Shown here: positions 1-6,744 of the stretch, in pieces
How positions within the stretch are numbered: the stretch's first letter is position 1
How the letters are laid out: every line of letters starts with the position of its first letter
Source: Bacteroidota bacterium
Lineage (GTDB): Bacteria; Bacteroidota; Bacteroidia; Bacteroidales; UBA7960
Direction: 5' to 3'
DNA length: 58,382 nt
Assembly: GCA_007693555.1 (NCBI GenBank)
Contig: REDJ01000095.1
Span: forward strand, 1 to 58,382
Program-made: the position numbers and the translations under genes
The notes under the pieces: model-generated
What the model was told of the DNA's origin: nothing
Database searches by the model: none
The model's input: the letters and a program-made list of their open reading frames with translations, nothing else

Positions 1-72
1 CTCTTCACTCTTCACTCTTCACTCTTCACTCTTCACTCTTCACTCTTCACTTTTCACTTTTCACTTTTCCCC
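1..72. repeat. Heptamer tandem array (CTCTTCA)n
   Basis: About seven perfect copies of a 7-base unit (CTCTTCA) are followed by three degenerate copies (CTTTTCA). The array starts at or before the window edge and runs into the last codons of the PHP-domain gene, which is transcribed toward it. A related array lies at 2587-2664. It is too short and has no spacers to be CRISPR. Function unknown. Confidence 0.9.
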
Positions 73-798
73 AATCACTACCTTCCCTTCCCTCAACGCC
101 CTCCTGATCTCATCAAAACTCACCTCTTCCATTTCAAACAGAGTTGTGCTGCTTCCTATCTGGTCAGGATGGTGTGCATCCGAGCTCCTGATAAAACTGA
201 AGTCTTTGAGATAGGGAAACTTCTTCACCATTTCTTCCCGGGTGGTAAATTTCGAGATCTCAAACGCATCAGCATTGATGTCGGGCGGTACAAAACCCAG
301 CTGACTGATCAGACTGTATTTGGCCCGGTCAATATGGGCCGGAATGAACAAACCATTCAGCTCATGCACCTTCCTTTCCAGCTGATTCAGCGACTGGCTG
401 ATACCTGAAATCAGAAGCTTTTCCACCTCCTCCACAATCATCTCATCTTCATCAATTACTACCTGGTAACCAAAATACTTCGGGTCGTTTTTGATGTCGG
501 GCAGGTGTGCATCCAGGTACTGCTGGAAAACACCCAGTATTTCATTGTTTTCAAAGAACGCCAGGCAGTGGGTCTCCTCTTTGGTGGTAACTTCGGCACC
601 ACACAGGGTGAAAATCCCCTTCTTCTCTGCCAGTTTTTGTATCAGCGGGCCGTGCTTCGTTGTATTATGATCGGCAATGCCCAGTATATTTATGTTTCGC
701 CGTGCAGCAGCTTCCACAATGTGGGCAGGGCTCATCTCCAGGTCGCCGCATGGCGACAGCAGGGTATGCACATGTAAATCGGCCCTGTATTGCTGCAT
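61..798 (-). CDS. PHP-domain metal-dependent phosphoesterase
   Basis: A 245-residue protein with the polymerase-and-histidinol-phosphatase fold. Metal-binding motifs visible are DLHVHTLLSPCG near residue 8, ADHNTT near residue 43, GAEVTT near residue 68, PAHIDRA near residue 154 and SSDAHH near residue 205. Family members hydrolyse phosphoester bonds; this substrate is unknown. It is the last gene of the operon that begins at 3443 and lies 5 bases after the second DRTGG gene. Sitting with a SpoIIAB-like ATPase and a sensory hydrogenase homologue, it could be a signalling phosphatase, but that is inference. Its 3' end runs into a heptamer repeat array. The family assignment is firm; the role is not. 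Confidence 0.85.
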   Translation of the reverse strand: MQQYRADLHVHTLLSPCGDLEMSPAHIVEAAARRNINILGIADHNTTKHGPLIQKLAEKKGIFTLCGAEVTTKEETHCLAFFENNEILGVFQQYLDAHLPDIKNDPKYFGYQVVIDEDEMIVEEVEKLLISGISQSLNQLERKVHELNGLFIPAHIDRAKYSLISQLGFVPPDINADAFEISKFTTREEMVKKFPYLKDFSFIRSSDAHHPDQIGSSTTLFEMEEVSFDEIRRALREGKVVIGEK

Positions 799-803
799 AG
801 CGT

Positions 804-1136
804 TTACTTTAATAATTCATAGATCTTTCCGCTAAGTTCAAACGTACTCATGTTGGTTCCCAGCAGGGGAATTCCTTCCTCGTTGCTCTGTGCCAGTGTG
901 TCCTCTTCAGGCTCATGGTTTTTCACCAGAATAATAGCTACCAGATCTTTCAGAGAAGCAATAGCCATCACGTTTTTGTGCGTCTGAAGCGTTATCCATA
1001 TCTGGCCGGTATCGGCATTACCCATTACATCGCTCAGCAGGTCGGAAACATAGCCCCCGCTGATTTCATTGGCCAGGCCTTGCTCGCCACCAAAGACTTT
1101 TAATCCCAGTTTTTCTTTAAGTTGCTCAACTGTCAT
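804..1136 (-). CDS. DRTGG-domain protein (second copy)
   Basis: A 110-residue single-domain protein resembling stand-alone DRTGG domains, including the typical C-terminal stretch (GIPLLGTNMSTFELSGKIYE). DRTGG domains occur fused to HPr-kinase-like or phosphotransacetylase proteins, or free-standing, often beside [FeFe]-hydrogenase genes. They are thought to be ligand-binding or regulatory, with no proven reaction. The start codon overlaps the stop of the upstream hydrogenase-like gene by 4 bases (1133-1136), so the two are probably translationally coupled. A paralogue is the first gene of the same operon (3099-3443). The fold call is good; the function is unknown. Confidence 0.75.
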   Translation of the reverse strand: MTVEQLKEKLGLKVFGGEQGLANEISGGYVSDLLSDVMGNADTGQIWITLQTHKNVMAIASLKDLVAIILVKNHEPEEDTLAQSNEEGIPLLGTNMSTFELSGKIYELLK

Positions 1137-2527
1137 TGTTTTATCTCCTTAGCTTTATTTTTTTGTTCAAATTTTTCGCTGCCCCATATCATTTGCATGA
1201 TTTCCATCGATTCGGCAGCACTCATGCTGCCCTCCTGCTCCATCCGTTTTTGCACATAAATGCACTGGGTAATGCTTGCATGACCCTGCACAATATCCTC
1301 TGCCAGCGAACTGCATTTGGGCGAACCGCAAAGGCCGCAATCAACATAAGGCAAAGTATCCATAAGCTCATGTACACGCTTCATCTTTTTCATGGCCTCG
1401 CCAATATCCTCATCCAGCTTGTCCATAGAGCGTGGCTGGATTCTTCCTATTTCAATGTTTTCCTGCAAAAATCCGGAATACTCCACTATCGGACCGGCAG
1501 TATTATAAGGTATAAGTCCTTCTTTGCGCTTTTTTTCGGCATCAGCAGCTCTTTTACGAAGCCGCTCAACAGCATAAAAACGGTTGCTGCTGGTAAGGAT
1601 GCCGCCGGCACAGCTCTCATCGCAGGCACGCAATTCAAGGAAGTCAATATCATGCTTCTCCTTATTCTCCAACTGCTCCAGGAACTCAATCACATTGCTG
1701 ATCTCGTCAATGGCCAGTGTGCGGCCGGGCATACAGGCTGCTTCACCGTTGGTGGCAGACCATGTAACTGCATAAGATTTCATAGGATCAAGCCTGGGAA
1801 TATGGCAGGTATTCTTGCCAATAAATCCCTGCTTAACGGCAGTATATACTTTATTGAAAATGAAATCCATATTGATAACCCCCGTAATGGACGAATCCTC
1901 CTGCCCTACCGGACTCTTCACTGCCGCTATCTTCGCAGCACATGGAGTAATATAAAATATTCCAATGTCTTCGGCATCGTGCCCTTCATCAAGCAACATC
2001 TGGTTATAATAGGATGCAGATACATCGAGGGGAGCCTTCAATAATATCAGGTTTTCGGTCAGGGTGGGAAAACGCACCTGTATCAGACGTACGATGGCCG
2101 GACAAAAAGTCGACATCAGCGGCATATCATTATTCCGCTCATTGATGTAACGGGCCATCTGATCCTTTAAAACCTCAGCACCATGCTCCACCTCGTAAAC
2201 ATGGGAAAATCCAAGCTCCATTAACACACTCGAAACCTGCGTTAGAGAAACTTTCTCAGGAAACTGCGCCATCAATACCGAGGGTATCAATGCCACCCTT
2301 TGCTTATAACGGAATATCTGGTTGAAATCGTCCTGCTCAACAATAATGGCACCCACCGGACAAGCCCTGTAGCACTTGCCGCAGTCAACGCAGTAATTAT
2401 CCATCAGCTCAGCCTTACCCCCTTTTATACGAATGGCCTGCGTGGGGCAAACATTCATACAATGGGAGCAGCCAATACAAACTTCCTTTCGGAACTTCAG
2501 GGCATGATGGAAATATTTGGTGCTCAT
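1133..2527 (-). CDS. Sensory-type [FeFe]-hydrogenase-like iron-sulfur protein
   Basis: A 464-residue protein. Residues 17-56 carry two ferredoxin-type [4Fe-4S] motifs (CIGCSHCMNVCP and CVDCGKCYRACP). The hydrogenase large-subunit domain follows, with H-cluster ligand positions kept: Cys142 in STFCPA, Cys196 in TPCAAK, and Cys302/Cys306 in ACDESCAGG. The residue before Cys142, normally the proton-relay Cys of catalytic enzymes, is Phe141. Residues 397-422 hold a C-x2-C-x4-C-x16-C cluster motif. No PAS domain is visible. This fits the putative sensory group C/D hydrogenases rather than a catalytic one. It sits between a SpoIIAB-like ATPase gene and a DRTGG gene. H2 or redox sensing is inferred from family and context. 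Confidence 0.8.
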   Translation of the reverse strand: MSTKYFHHALKFRKEVCIGCSHCMNVCPTQAIRIKGGKAELMDNYCVDCGKCYRACPVGAIIVEQDDFNQIFRYKQRVALIPSVLMAQFPEKVSLTQVSSVLMELGFSHVYEVEHGAEVLKDQMARYINERNNDMPLMSTFCPAIVRLIQVRFPTLTENLILLKAPLDVSASYYNQMLLDEGHDAEDIGIFYITPCAAKIAAVKSPVGQEDSSITGVINMDFIFNKVYTAVKQGFIGKNTCHIPRLDPMKSYAVTWSATNGEAACMPGRTLAIDEISNVIEFLEQLENKEKHDIDFLELRACDESCAGGILTSSNRFYAVERLRKRAADAEKKRKEGLIPYNTAGPIVEYSGFLQENIEIGRIQPRSMDKLDEDIGEAMKKMKRVHELMDTLPYVDCGLCGSPKCSSLAEDIVQGHASITQCIYVQKRMEQEGSMSAAESMEIMQMIWGSEKFEQKNKAKEIKQ

Positions 2528-2541
2528 TGTTATTTTTTTAC

Positions 2542-2573
2542 CGCGGAGACGCTAAGGCGCCATGTTCGCAGAG
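2542..2573. repeat. Dispersed GCGGAGACGCTRAG repeat, copy A
   Basis: The sequence GCGGAGACGCTAAGGCG followed by TTCGCAGAG matches a second copy at 23507-23537 (GCGGAGACGCTGAGACG ... CGCAGAG). Both lie just upstream of a minus-strand gene start region and beside a low-complexity array. The motif resembles a widespread intergenic repeat seen in several bacterial phyla (from memory). Confidence 0.7.
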
Positions 2574-2586
2574 TATTTATTTAGTT

Positions 2587-2664
2587 TTCACTAATCACTC
2601 TTCACTCTTCACTAATCACTCTTCACTCTTAACTCTTAACTCTTAACTCTTCACTATTCACTAT
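2587..2664. repeat. Degenerate heptamer array (ACTCTTC/ACTCTTA)
   Basis: About eleven 7-base units of the types CTCTTCA, CTAATCA and CTCTTAA fill the space between the hydrogenase-like gene and the SpoIIAB-like gene. The monomer is the same as in the array at 1-72, with local substitutions repeated in runs, which suggests spread by slippage. It lies inside an apparent operon and ends at the 3' end of the ATPase gene. Confidence 0.85.
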
Positions 2665-3077
2665 GAACTAAACCTCATCCTTATCTCCACCGTGGTTCCC
2701 TTCCCTACTTCGCTACTTATCTTCAAATCATCGGCATTCTTCTTCATGTTGGGAAGTCCCATGCCGGCGCCGAATCCCATCTCGCGAACCCTGCTGCTGG
2801 CCGTTGAATATCCTTCTTTCATGGCTTGCTCTATGTCGGGAATTCCCGGACCCTCATCCACCAGCTTTATAATGATCTTCTTTTCGTCAACATCCACGTA
2901 AATGGTGCCACTGTAAGCGTGGGCCACTACGTTTACTTCAGCTTCATAGGTGGCAACTACGGTGCGTTTTATGATGGCCAGATCAACATTCAGTTGCTTG
3001 AGCATCTTCTTGATCTCACTAGATGCAAAACCTGCCCGTGTAAAATTTCCACCTTCAATCTGGTATTCAAAATGCAT
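2661..3077 (-). CDS. SpoIIAB/RsbW-like HATPase protein
   Basis: A 138-residue stand-alone GHKL ATPase domain. Visible are the N-box (EAEVNVVAHAYSG, residues about 45-57), the G1 box (DEGPGIPD, about 73-80) and the G2 box (GFGAGMGLPNM, about 101-111). Relatives are anti-sigma-factor kinases or ATP-binding switch proteins that phosphorylate STAS-domain antagonists. No STAS protein or sigma factor is encoded nearby, so the partner is unknown. The gene follows the first DRTGG gene by 21 bases and precedes the sensory hydrogenase gene. Similar ATPases next to hydrogenase genes are known in thermophilic fermenters. A kinase role downstream of the hydrogenase-like sensor is my inference. Confidence 0.8.
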   Translation of the reverse strand: MHFEYQIEGGNFTRAGFASSEIKKMLKQLNVDLAIIKRTVVATYEAEVNVVAHAYSGTIYVDVDEKKIIIKLVDEGPGIPDIEQAMKEGYSTASSRVREMGFGAGMGLPNMKKNADDLKISSEVGKGTTVEIRMRFSS

Positions 3078-3098
3078 ATCAGGGGTATCAGTTAGTAT

Positions 3099-3443
3099 TT
3101 AAAAGATCGGGGATATACCTGCCTGGTATAAAATACCGCAAGTTCTGAAAACTGAATACCTGCACTCCATAACAATGATATCATTTTCCTCGGCAAGCTC
3201 CTGCATTTCAGGAGTAACTTTCTTATTCCTTGCAAACACTATGCAATGAATATCCGACATCTCTGCCGTGCGCAAGGTTTGCAGATTAGCCAAACCGGTA
3301 ATCAGCAGCACATTGTCATTCTTAAGGGTAAGCACATCACTCATCAGGTCCGATGCAAAGGCAATTTCAATTAAATGATCTGTCCGATCATGCCCTGTTA
3401 TGATGTTTGCATCCAGTATTGTGGCTATTTCTGCTACGGTCAT
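3099..3443 (-). CDS. DRTGG-domain protein (first copy)
   Basis: A 114-residue protein similar in layout to the DRTGG protein at 804-1136: an N-terminal VAEIATILDANIITG segment, a central SDLMSDVL motif and a following LLITGLANLQTLRTAEM region. It is the first gene of the minus-strand sensory-hydrogenase operon and has a canonical Bacteroidota promoter and a Rex-like operator upstream (3543-3597). It contains Cys residues (near 80 and 92-106) that the second copy lacks. The ligand and reaction are unknown. The two paralogues in one operon may form a heteromer, but nothing here proves that. Confidence 0.7.
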   Translation of the reverse strand: MTVAEIATILDANIITGHDRTDHLIEIAFASDLMSDVLTLKNDNVLLITGLANLQTLRTAEMSDIHCIVFARNKKVTPEMQELAEENDIIVMECRYSVFRTCGILYQAGISPIF

Positions 3444-3542
3444 ATCTTTTGTATGTTGAAATTCAATTCTTCTTGTTGTGGTTATAATATGTATTTATTC
3501 AAAATCTGCAATGCATTAAAAGAATGTCTTCAAATTCTGCTG

Positions 3543-3574
3543 CAAAGATAAAGTGTTACCAGTCAAAAACCAAA
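3543..3574 (-). promoter_or_regulatory. Bacteroidota-type promoter of the sensory operon
   Basis: On the minus strand the -33 box TTTG (complement of 3571-3574) is separated by 20 bases from the -7 box TATCTTTG (complement of 3543-3550). This fits the phylum consensus TTTG-N19/20-TAnnTTTG. The predicted transcript start is near 3536, about 93 bases before the first DRTGG start codon. Confidence 0.65.
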
Positions 3575-3579
3575 GAATG

Positions 3580-3597
3580 TTGTTAATTTTTTCACAT
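3580..3597. promoter_or_regulatory. Candidate Rex operator, sensory operon
   Basis: TTGTTAATTTTTTCACAT matches the Rex operator form TTGTKAA-N4-TTMACAA at 13 of 14 defined positions. It lies 5 bases upstream of the -33 box of the sensory-hydrogenase operon, and the rex gene is next door. Repression or modulation by Rex is inferred. Confidence 0.55.
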
Positions 3598-3739
3598 CTA
3601 ATTTGAATATACAAATAAGTTTTTATTTATGACAAGCACATATAATGTATAGCCGAACAGCTATTCGGCCGAAATTGCTACTGTAATTTAGAATGTGTTT
3701 AATTTAGGTGACGTCAACAGGTTAACAATTCCGGTAAAA

Positions 3740-4393
3740 TCAGGAATTATTCAGGCGGTTCAGAATAACCGCCAGGTCGGAATAGATACTGGTGTTCTCA
3801 ACAATAATATTGTCGGGTACCTTAATAGATTGGGGGGTAAAATTCCAGATGGCCTTTATACCCCATGCCACCATAAGATCGGCCGTATCCTGGGCTTTGG
3901 CATCGGGGGTTGTAATGATACCCAAACGAACATTCAATTTACGCGACAAATCACGGAATTCATCAATGGGATATATTTTAACATCATTCAGAGTAATATT
4001 AACCACATCAGGATCTATATCAAATCCGGCTACAATATGCAGTCCGTAACTTTTCAGCCCCTGGTACTTTATTAAAGCTCGTCCCAGGTTACCCACCCCA
4101 AATAAAAATGCTTTCTCCTGGCTGTTGAAATCAAGAAACTGAATGATGGTTTCAATTAGCAGGTTTACGTTATAACCAATTTTTGTGCGACCCTTTATGC
4201 CTGTATATGAGAGATCTTTGGTAACCAGGGTTGAATCCATTTTGAAATTAGCAGCAATCTGCCCGCTGGAAACAAACTCAACATTATTGATCTTTAAAGC
4301 TTTAAAAAAACTCAGGTAGCCAGGCAGGCGCCTTAAGGTTGGCTCGGGTATCTGGCTGATATCTCCCTTTCCATTGCTCGTTTTTACTCTCAT
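3740..4393 (-). CDS. rex: Redox-sensing transcriptional repressor Rex
   Basis: A 217-residue protein with the Rex layout. Residues about 12-80 form the winged-helix DNA-binding domain (IPEPTLRRLPGYLSFF, then SSGQIAANFKMDSTLVTKDLSY). Residues about 90-205 form the NAD(H)-binding Rossmann fold (GVGNLGRAL, with FDID after the second strand). Rex binds operators when NADH/NAD+ is low and releases them when NADH rises. It lies between the hydrogenase structural operon and the sensory hydrogenase operon. A near-perfect Rex-type inverted repeat at 4531-4550 lies upstream, so autoregulation is likely. Length is typical for the family. Confidence 0.95.
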   Translation of the reverse strand: MRVKTSNGKGDISQIPEPTLRRLPGYLSFFKALKINNVEFVSSGQIAANFKMDSTLVTKDLSYTGIKGRTKIGYNVNLLIETIIQFLDFNSQEKAFLFGVGNLGRALIKYQGLKSYGLHIVAGFDIDPDVVNITLNDVKIYPIDEFRDLSRKLNVRLGIITTPDAKAQDTADLMVAWGIKAIWNFTPQSIKVPDNIIVENTSIYSDLAVILNRLNNS

Positions 4394-4485
4394 ATGCTGG
4401 TTTTTTTTAAGTTGCTAAACTAGTAAATCAGCTTCTTGTTGATTTTCAACTCTTTGCTAATAATTAAATAATTAATTCCGTATTA

Positions 4486-4514
4486 CAAAGTTATAATAAT
4501 TAACAATTAAACAA
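4486..4514 (-). promoter_or_regulatory. Candidate rex promoter
   Basis: Minus-strand -7 box TAACTTTG (complement of 4486-4493), 18 bases from a TTG -33 box (complement of 4512-4514). It lies about 95 bases upstream of the rex start codon and directly downstream of the Rex-like operator. The -33 element is weak. Confidence 0.45.
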
Positions 4515-4530
4515 CTATAATTGTAATTAA

Positions 4531-4550
4531 GTTGTTAATAAAATAACAAC
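4531..4550. promoter_or_regulatory. Candidate Rex operator upstream of rex
   Basis: GTTGTTA-ATAAAA-TAACAAC is a perfect 7+7 inverted repeat. Its 18-base core matches TTGTTAA-N4-TTAACAA at 13 of 14 positions. It lies about 17 bases upstream of the proposed -33 box of rex, which suggests autoregulation. Confidence 0.6.
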
Positions 4551-4840
4551 TTATTGACTGTTATGTAGATCAGAACAAATTCAATTAGCTGATATTAAAG
4601 TAATTATTAAGTTTTTGATGTTGAAATCGTGAAAAATAAATTTCTAATAAATGACTTTATTCCCTTAAAGTTATATCTTTTATTCTTAATTATAGGTACT
4701 TTTTTCTTTAAAGTAATTACACGGGCATCCTTCTTTTGCTTTGTAATGGAACCAGAATCATTTCAATCAGACACAGGCTTTATTGAAAGTAGTGAATGGG
4801 TGAACTATAAGGTGTTGTAAATCTATTATGCTGAGAAATA

Positions 4841-4865
4841 CCGGGACAGACCATATCTGTCCCGG
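4841..4865 (-). terminator. Hairpin downstream of hydA
   Basis: A perfect 10-base-pair stem (CCGGGACAGA / TCTGTCCCGG) with a 5-base loop lies 24 bases after the hydA stop codon. On the minus strand only a weak T-rich tail (TATTTCT) follows, so it could be a terminator or an mRNA 3'-end stabiliser. Confidence 0.65.
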
Positions 4866-4888
4866 TTGAAATTGTAGGAAAGCTTAAA

Positions 4889-6670
4889 TTAATAACGCTT
4901 TCTGGGAGTATAATGTGTATGTAGTAAATCGTGCGAACGATGCCCCAGGGGTTTGTGCAGATATGATTTGTAAATTTCCTCTACCTCAGGGTTCTGGTGC
5001 GATTTGCGGATAACCATCTTCTCATCTTCATCATAAATGGCTGCTGCACGCTTTTTCCTGATTTCCATGTTGGTGGGTATGGGCTGACCTCCACCACCAA
5101 TACATCCGCCCGGACATCCCATTACCTCAATAAAGTGATAATTGGCACTTCCGTCTTTAATACGATTCATCAGTTCCTTTGCGTTTGAAAGTCCGTGGGC
5201 TATAGCAACTTTAAGTTCTACACCTTCCAGGAAACTCCACTCGGGCTTCACATCCTTGATCTTTACAGCGGCTTCCTTAATACCTTCCATGCCCCTTACA
5301 GGCTTAATATTCAGGTTGGCAAACGGAACTTCACGTCCGGTAACAATCTCATATGCTGTGCGAAGAGCAGCTTCCATTACTCCACCGGTATTACCGAATA
5401 TTACTGCAGCACCGGTTGATTGTCCCAGAATGCTGTCGTATTTTTCATCATCCAGTTTTTCAAAATCAATACCGGCCTGGTGAATCATACGGCCAAGCTC
5501 ACGTGTAGTAAGAACAAAATCAACATCCTTATATCCGCTGCCGCGCATTTCGGGCCTGTCAGCTTCATATTTCTTGGCTGTACAGGGCATGATAGAAACT
5601 ACCACCATGTCAGCAGGGTTTTTGTTGATCTTCTCTGCGTAATAAGTCTTAGCCAGGGGACCAAACATTTGCTGAGGCGATTTACAGGTAGAGAGATTGT
5701 CAAGCATATCAGGGAAAATATGTTCCTGAAACTTGATCCATCCGGGCGAACAACTGGTCATCATGGGCAGGGCAACATCCTTGCCGTCAACCAGTGCTTC
5801 CTTGAGCCTGGTGAGGAGCTCAGTACCCTCTTCCATAATGGTTAGGTCGGCGGTGAAGTCGGTATCAAGCACTTTATCGAACCCTAACCTGCGTAATGCA
5901 GCTACCATTTTACCGGTTGATCTGTTGGGCCCCATGCCAAACTCTTCACTTATGGCAACCCTTGTAGCAGGTGCAGTTTGTACCACAACAAATTTTTTGG
6001 GATCATAAATGGCATCAAACACCTGGTCAATGTAGTTGCGCTCAACCAGTGAAGCAGTGGGACAGCGGTTGATACACTGTCCGCAATTGGTACAAACCAC
6101 ATCATTCATGGGCTTGTCAAGAAATGTAGATATTTTCATATCCTTACCCTTGTGAGTTACAGCAAGTGCACTTACAGCCTGTAACTCGGTGCATGTGCGC
6201 ACGCAGCGCTGACAACGGATACATTTTGAGTCGTCCTTCTCTATTGAAGGTGATGAAATGTCAATGGGATTTAGATTTTTCACATCAAGGTATACATGGT
6301 CACCTGTACGATACTCATTGGCAACTTCCTGTAGCTCACAATAACCACTCTTAAAGCATTTGGTGCAGTCGGCATTATGCTCAGAAAGCAATAATTCAAT
6401 GATATTTTTTCTGGCCTGTCTTACTTTCATACTATTTGTAAGCACTTCCATACCTTCTGAAACAGGTGTGGCGCAAGCAGCAGGCAACAGACGATTTCCC
6501 ACTTGCTCAACAACACAAACACGGCAATTTCCCGCAACACAAAGGTCATCATGATGACACAAAGTGGGGATCTTGAAATTTAACTGACGTGCAGCTTCCA
6601 GAATGGTAGTACCTTCATCAACTGAAACATTCAGATTATTGATTTTCAGATTTACTTTATATTTACTCAT
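4889..6670 (-). CDS. hydA: Trimeric NAD-linked [FeFe] hydrogenase, catalytic subunit HydA
   Basis: A 593-residue protein that reduces protons or oxidises H2 at the H-cluster. Domains in order: N-terminal [2Fe-2S] (Cys38, 49, 52, 66); His-ligated cluster (His98, Cys102, 105, 111); two [4Fe-4S] clusters (CIRCQRCVRTC from 150, CTNCGQCINRCP from 193); H-cluster motifs TSCSPGW (305-311), MPCTAKKYE (361-369) and EVMGCPGGCIGGGGQP (515-530); and a small-subunit-like C-terminus. The L1 motif has Ser308 where the classic form has the second of two Cys. It follows hydB by 74 bases and is the last gene of hydCBA. No twin-arginine signal is seen, so it is cytoplasmic. It lacks the C-terminal extra cluster of the Thermotoga enzyme. 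Confidence 0.95.
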   Translation of the reverse strand: MSKYKVNLKINNLNVSVDEGTTILEAARQLNFKIPTLCHHDDLCVAGNCRVCVVEQVGNRLLPAACATPVSEGMEVLTNSMKVRQARKNIIELLLSEHNADCTKCFKSGYCELQEVANEYRTGDHVYLDVKNLNPIDISSPSIEKDDSKCIRCQRCVRTCTELQAVSALAVTHKGKDMKISTFLDKPMNDVVCTNCGQCINRCPTASLVERNYIDQVFDAIYDPKKFVVVQTAPATRVAISEEFGMGPNRSTGKMVAALRRLGFDKVLDTDFTADLTIMEEGTELLTRLKEALVDGKDVALPMMTSCSPGWIKFQEHIFPDMLDNLSTCKSPQQMFGPLAKTYYAEKINKNPADMVVVSIMPCTAKKYEADRPEMRGSGYKDVDFVLTTRELGRMIHQAGIDFEKLDDEKYDSILGQSTGAAVIFGNTGGVMEAALRTAYEIVTGREVPFANLNIKPVRGMEGIKEAAVKIKDVKPEWSFLEGVELKVAIAHGLSNAKELMNRIKDGSANYHFIEVMGCPGGCIGGGGQPIPTNMEIRKKRAAAIYDEDEKMVIRKSHQNPEVEEIYKSYLHKPLGHRSHDLLHTHYTPRKRY

Positions 6671-6744
6671 ATGTTTTTCTCCTTTTTATTTTTTATTCAG
6701 GATAATTATGCAAGGATTTTATGGTTTCTCAACCCAAACCTTCA

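Larger units (their letters stand above)
3444..3739. other. Intergenic control region between rex and the sensory operon
   Basis: About 296 bases without a convincing gene. It contains the promoter (3543-3574) and Rex-like operator (3580-3597) of the downstream minus-strand operon. Nothing else was recognised. Confidence 0.7.
4394..4888. other. Intergenic region upstream of rex, downstream of hydA
   Basis: About 495 very AT-rich bases. It holds the rex promoter (4486-4514), a Rex-like operator (4531-4550) and a strong hairpin after hydA (4841-4865). A GTG-initiated plus-strand reading frame of 63 codons at 4629-4820 has one hydrophobic stretch but no recognised homology and no clear ribosome-binding site. 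I do not call it a gene. Confidence 0.6.

Noticed and set aside
1-72. Possible CRISPR array
   Set aside because: The period is 7 bases with no unique spacers and no cas genes are present.
4629-4820. 63-codon GTG-started frame with a hydrophobic stretch between rex and hydA
   Set aside because: No ribosome-binding site, no recognisable family, and it overlaps no conserved context; reported only as part of the intergenic region.
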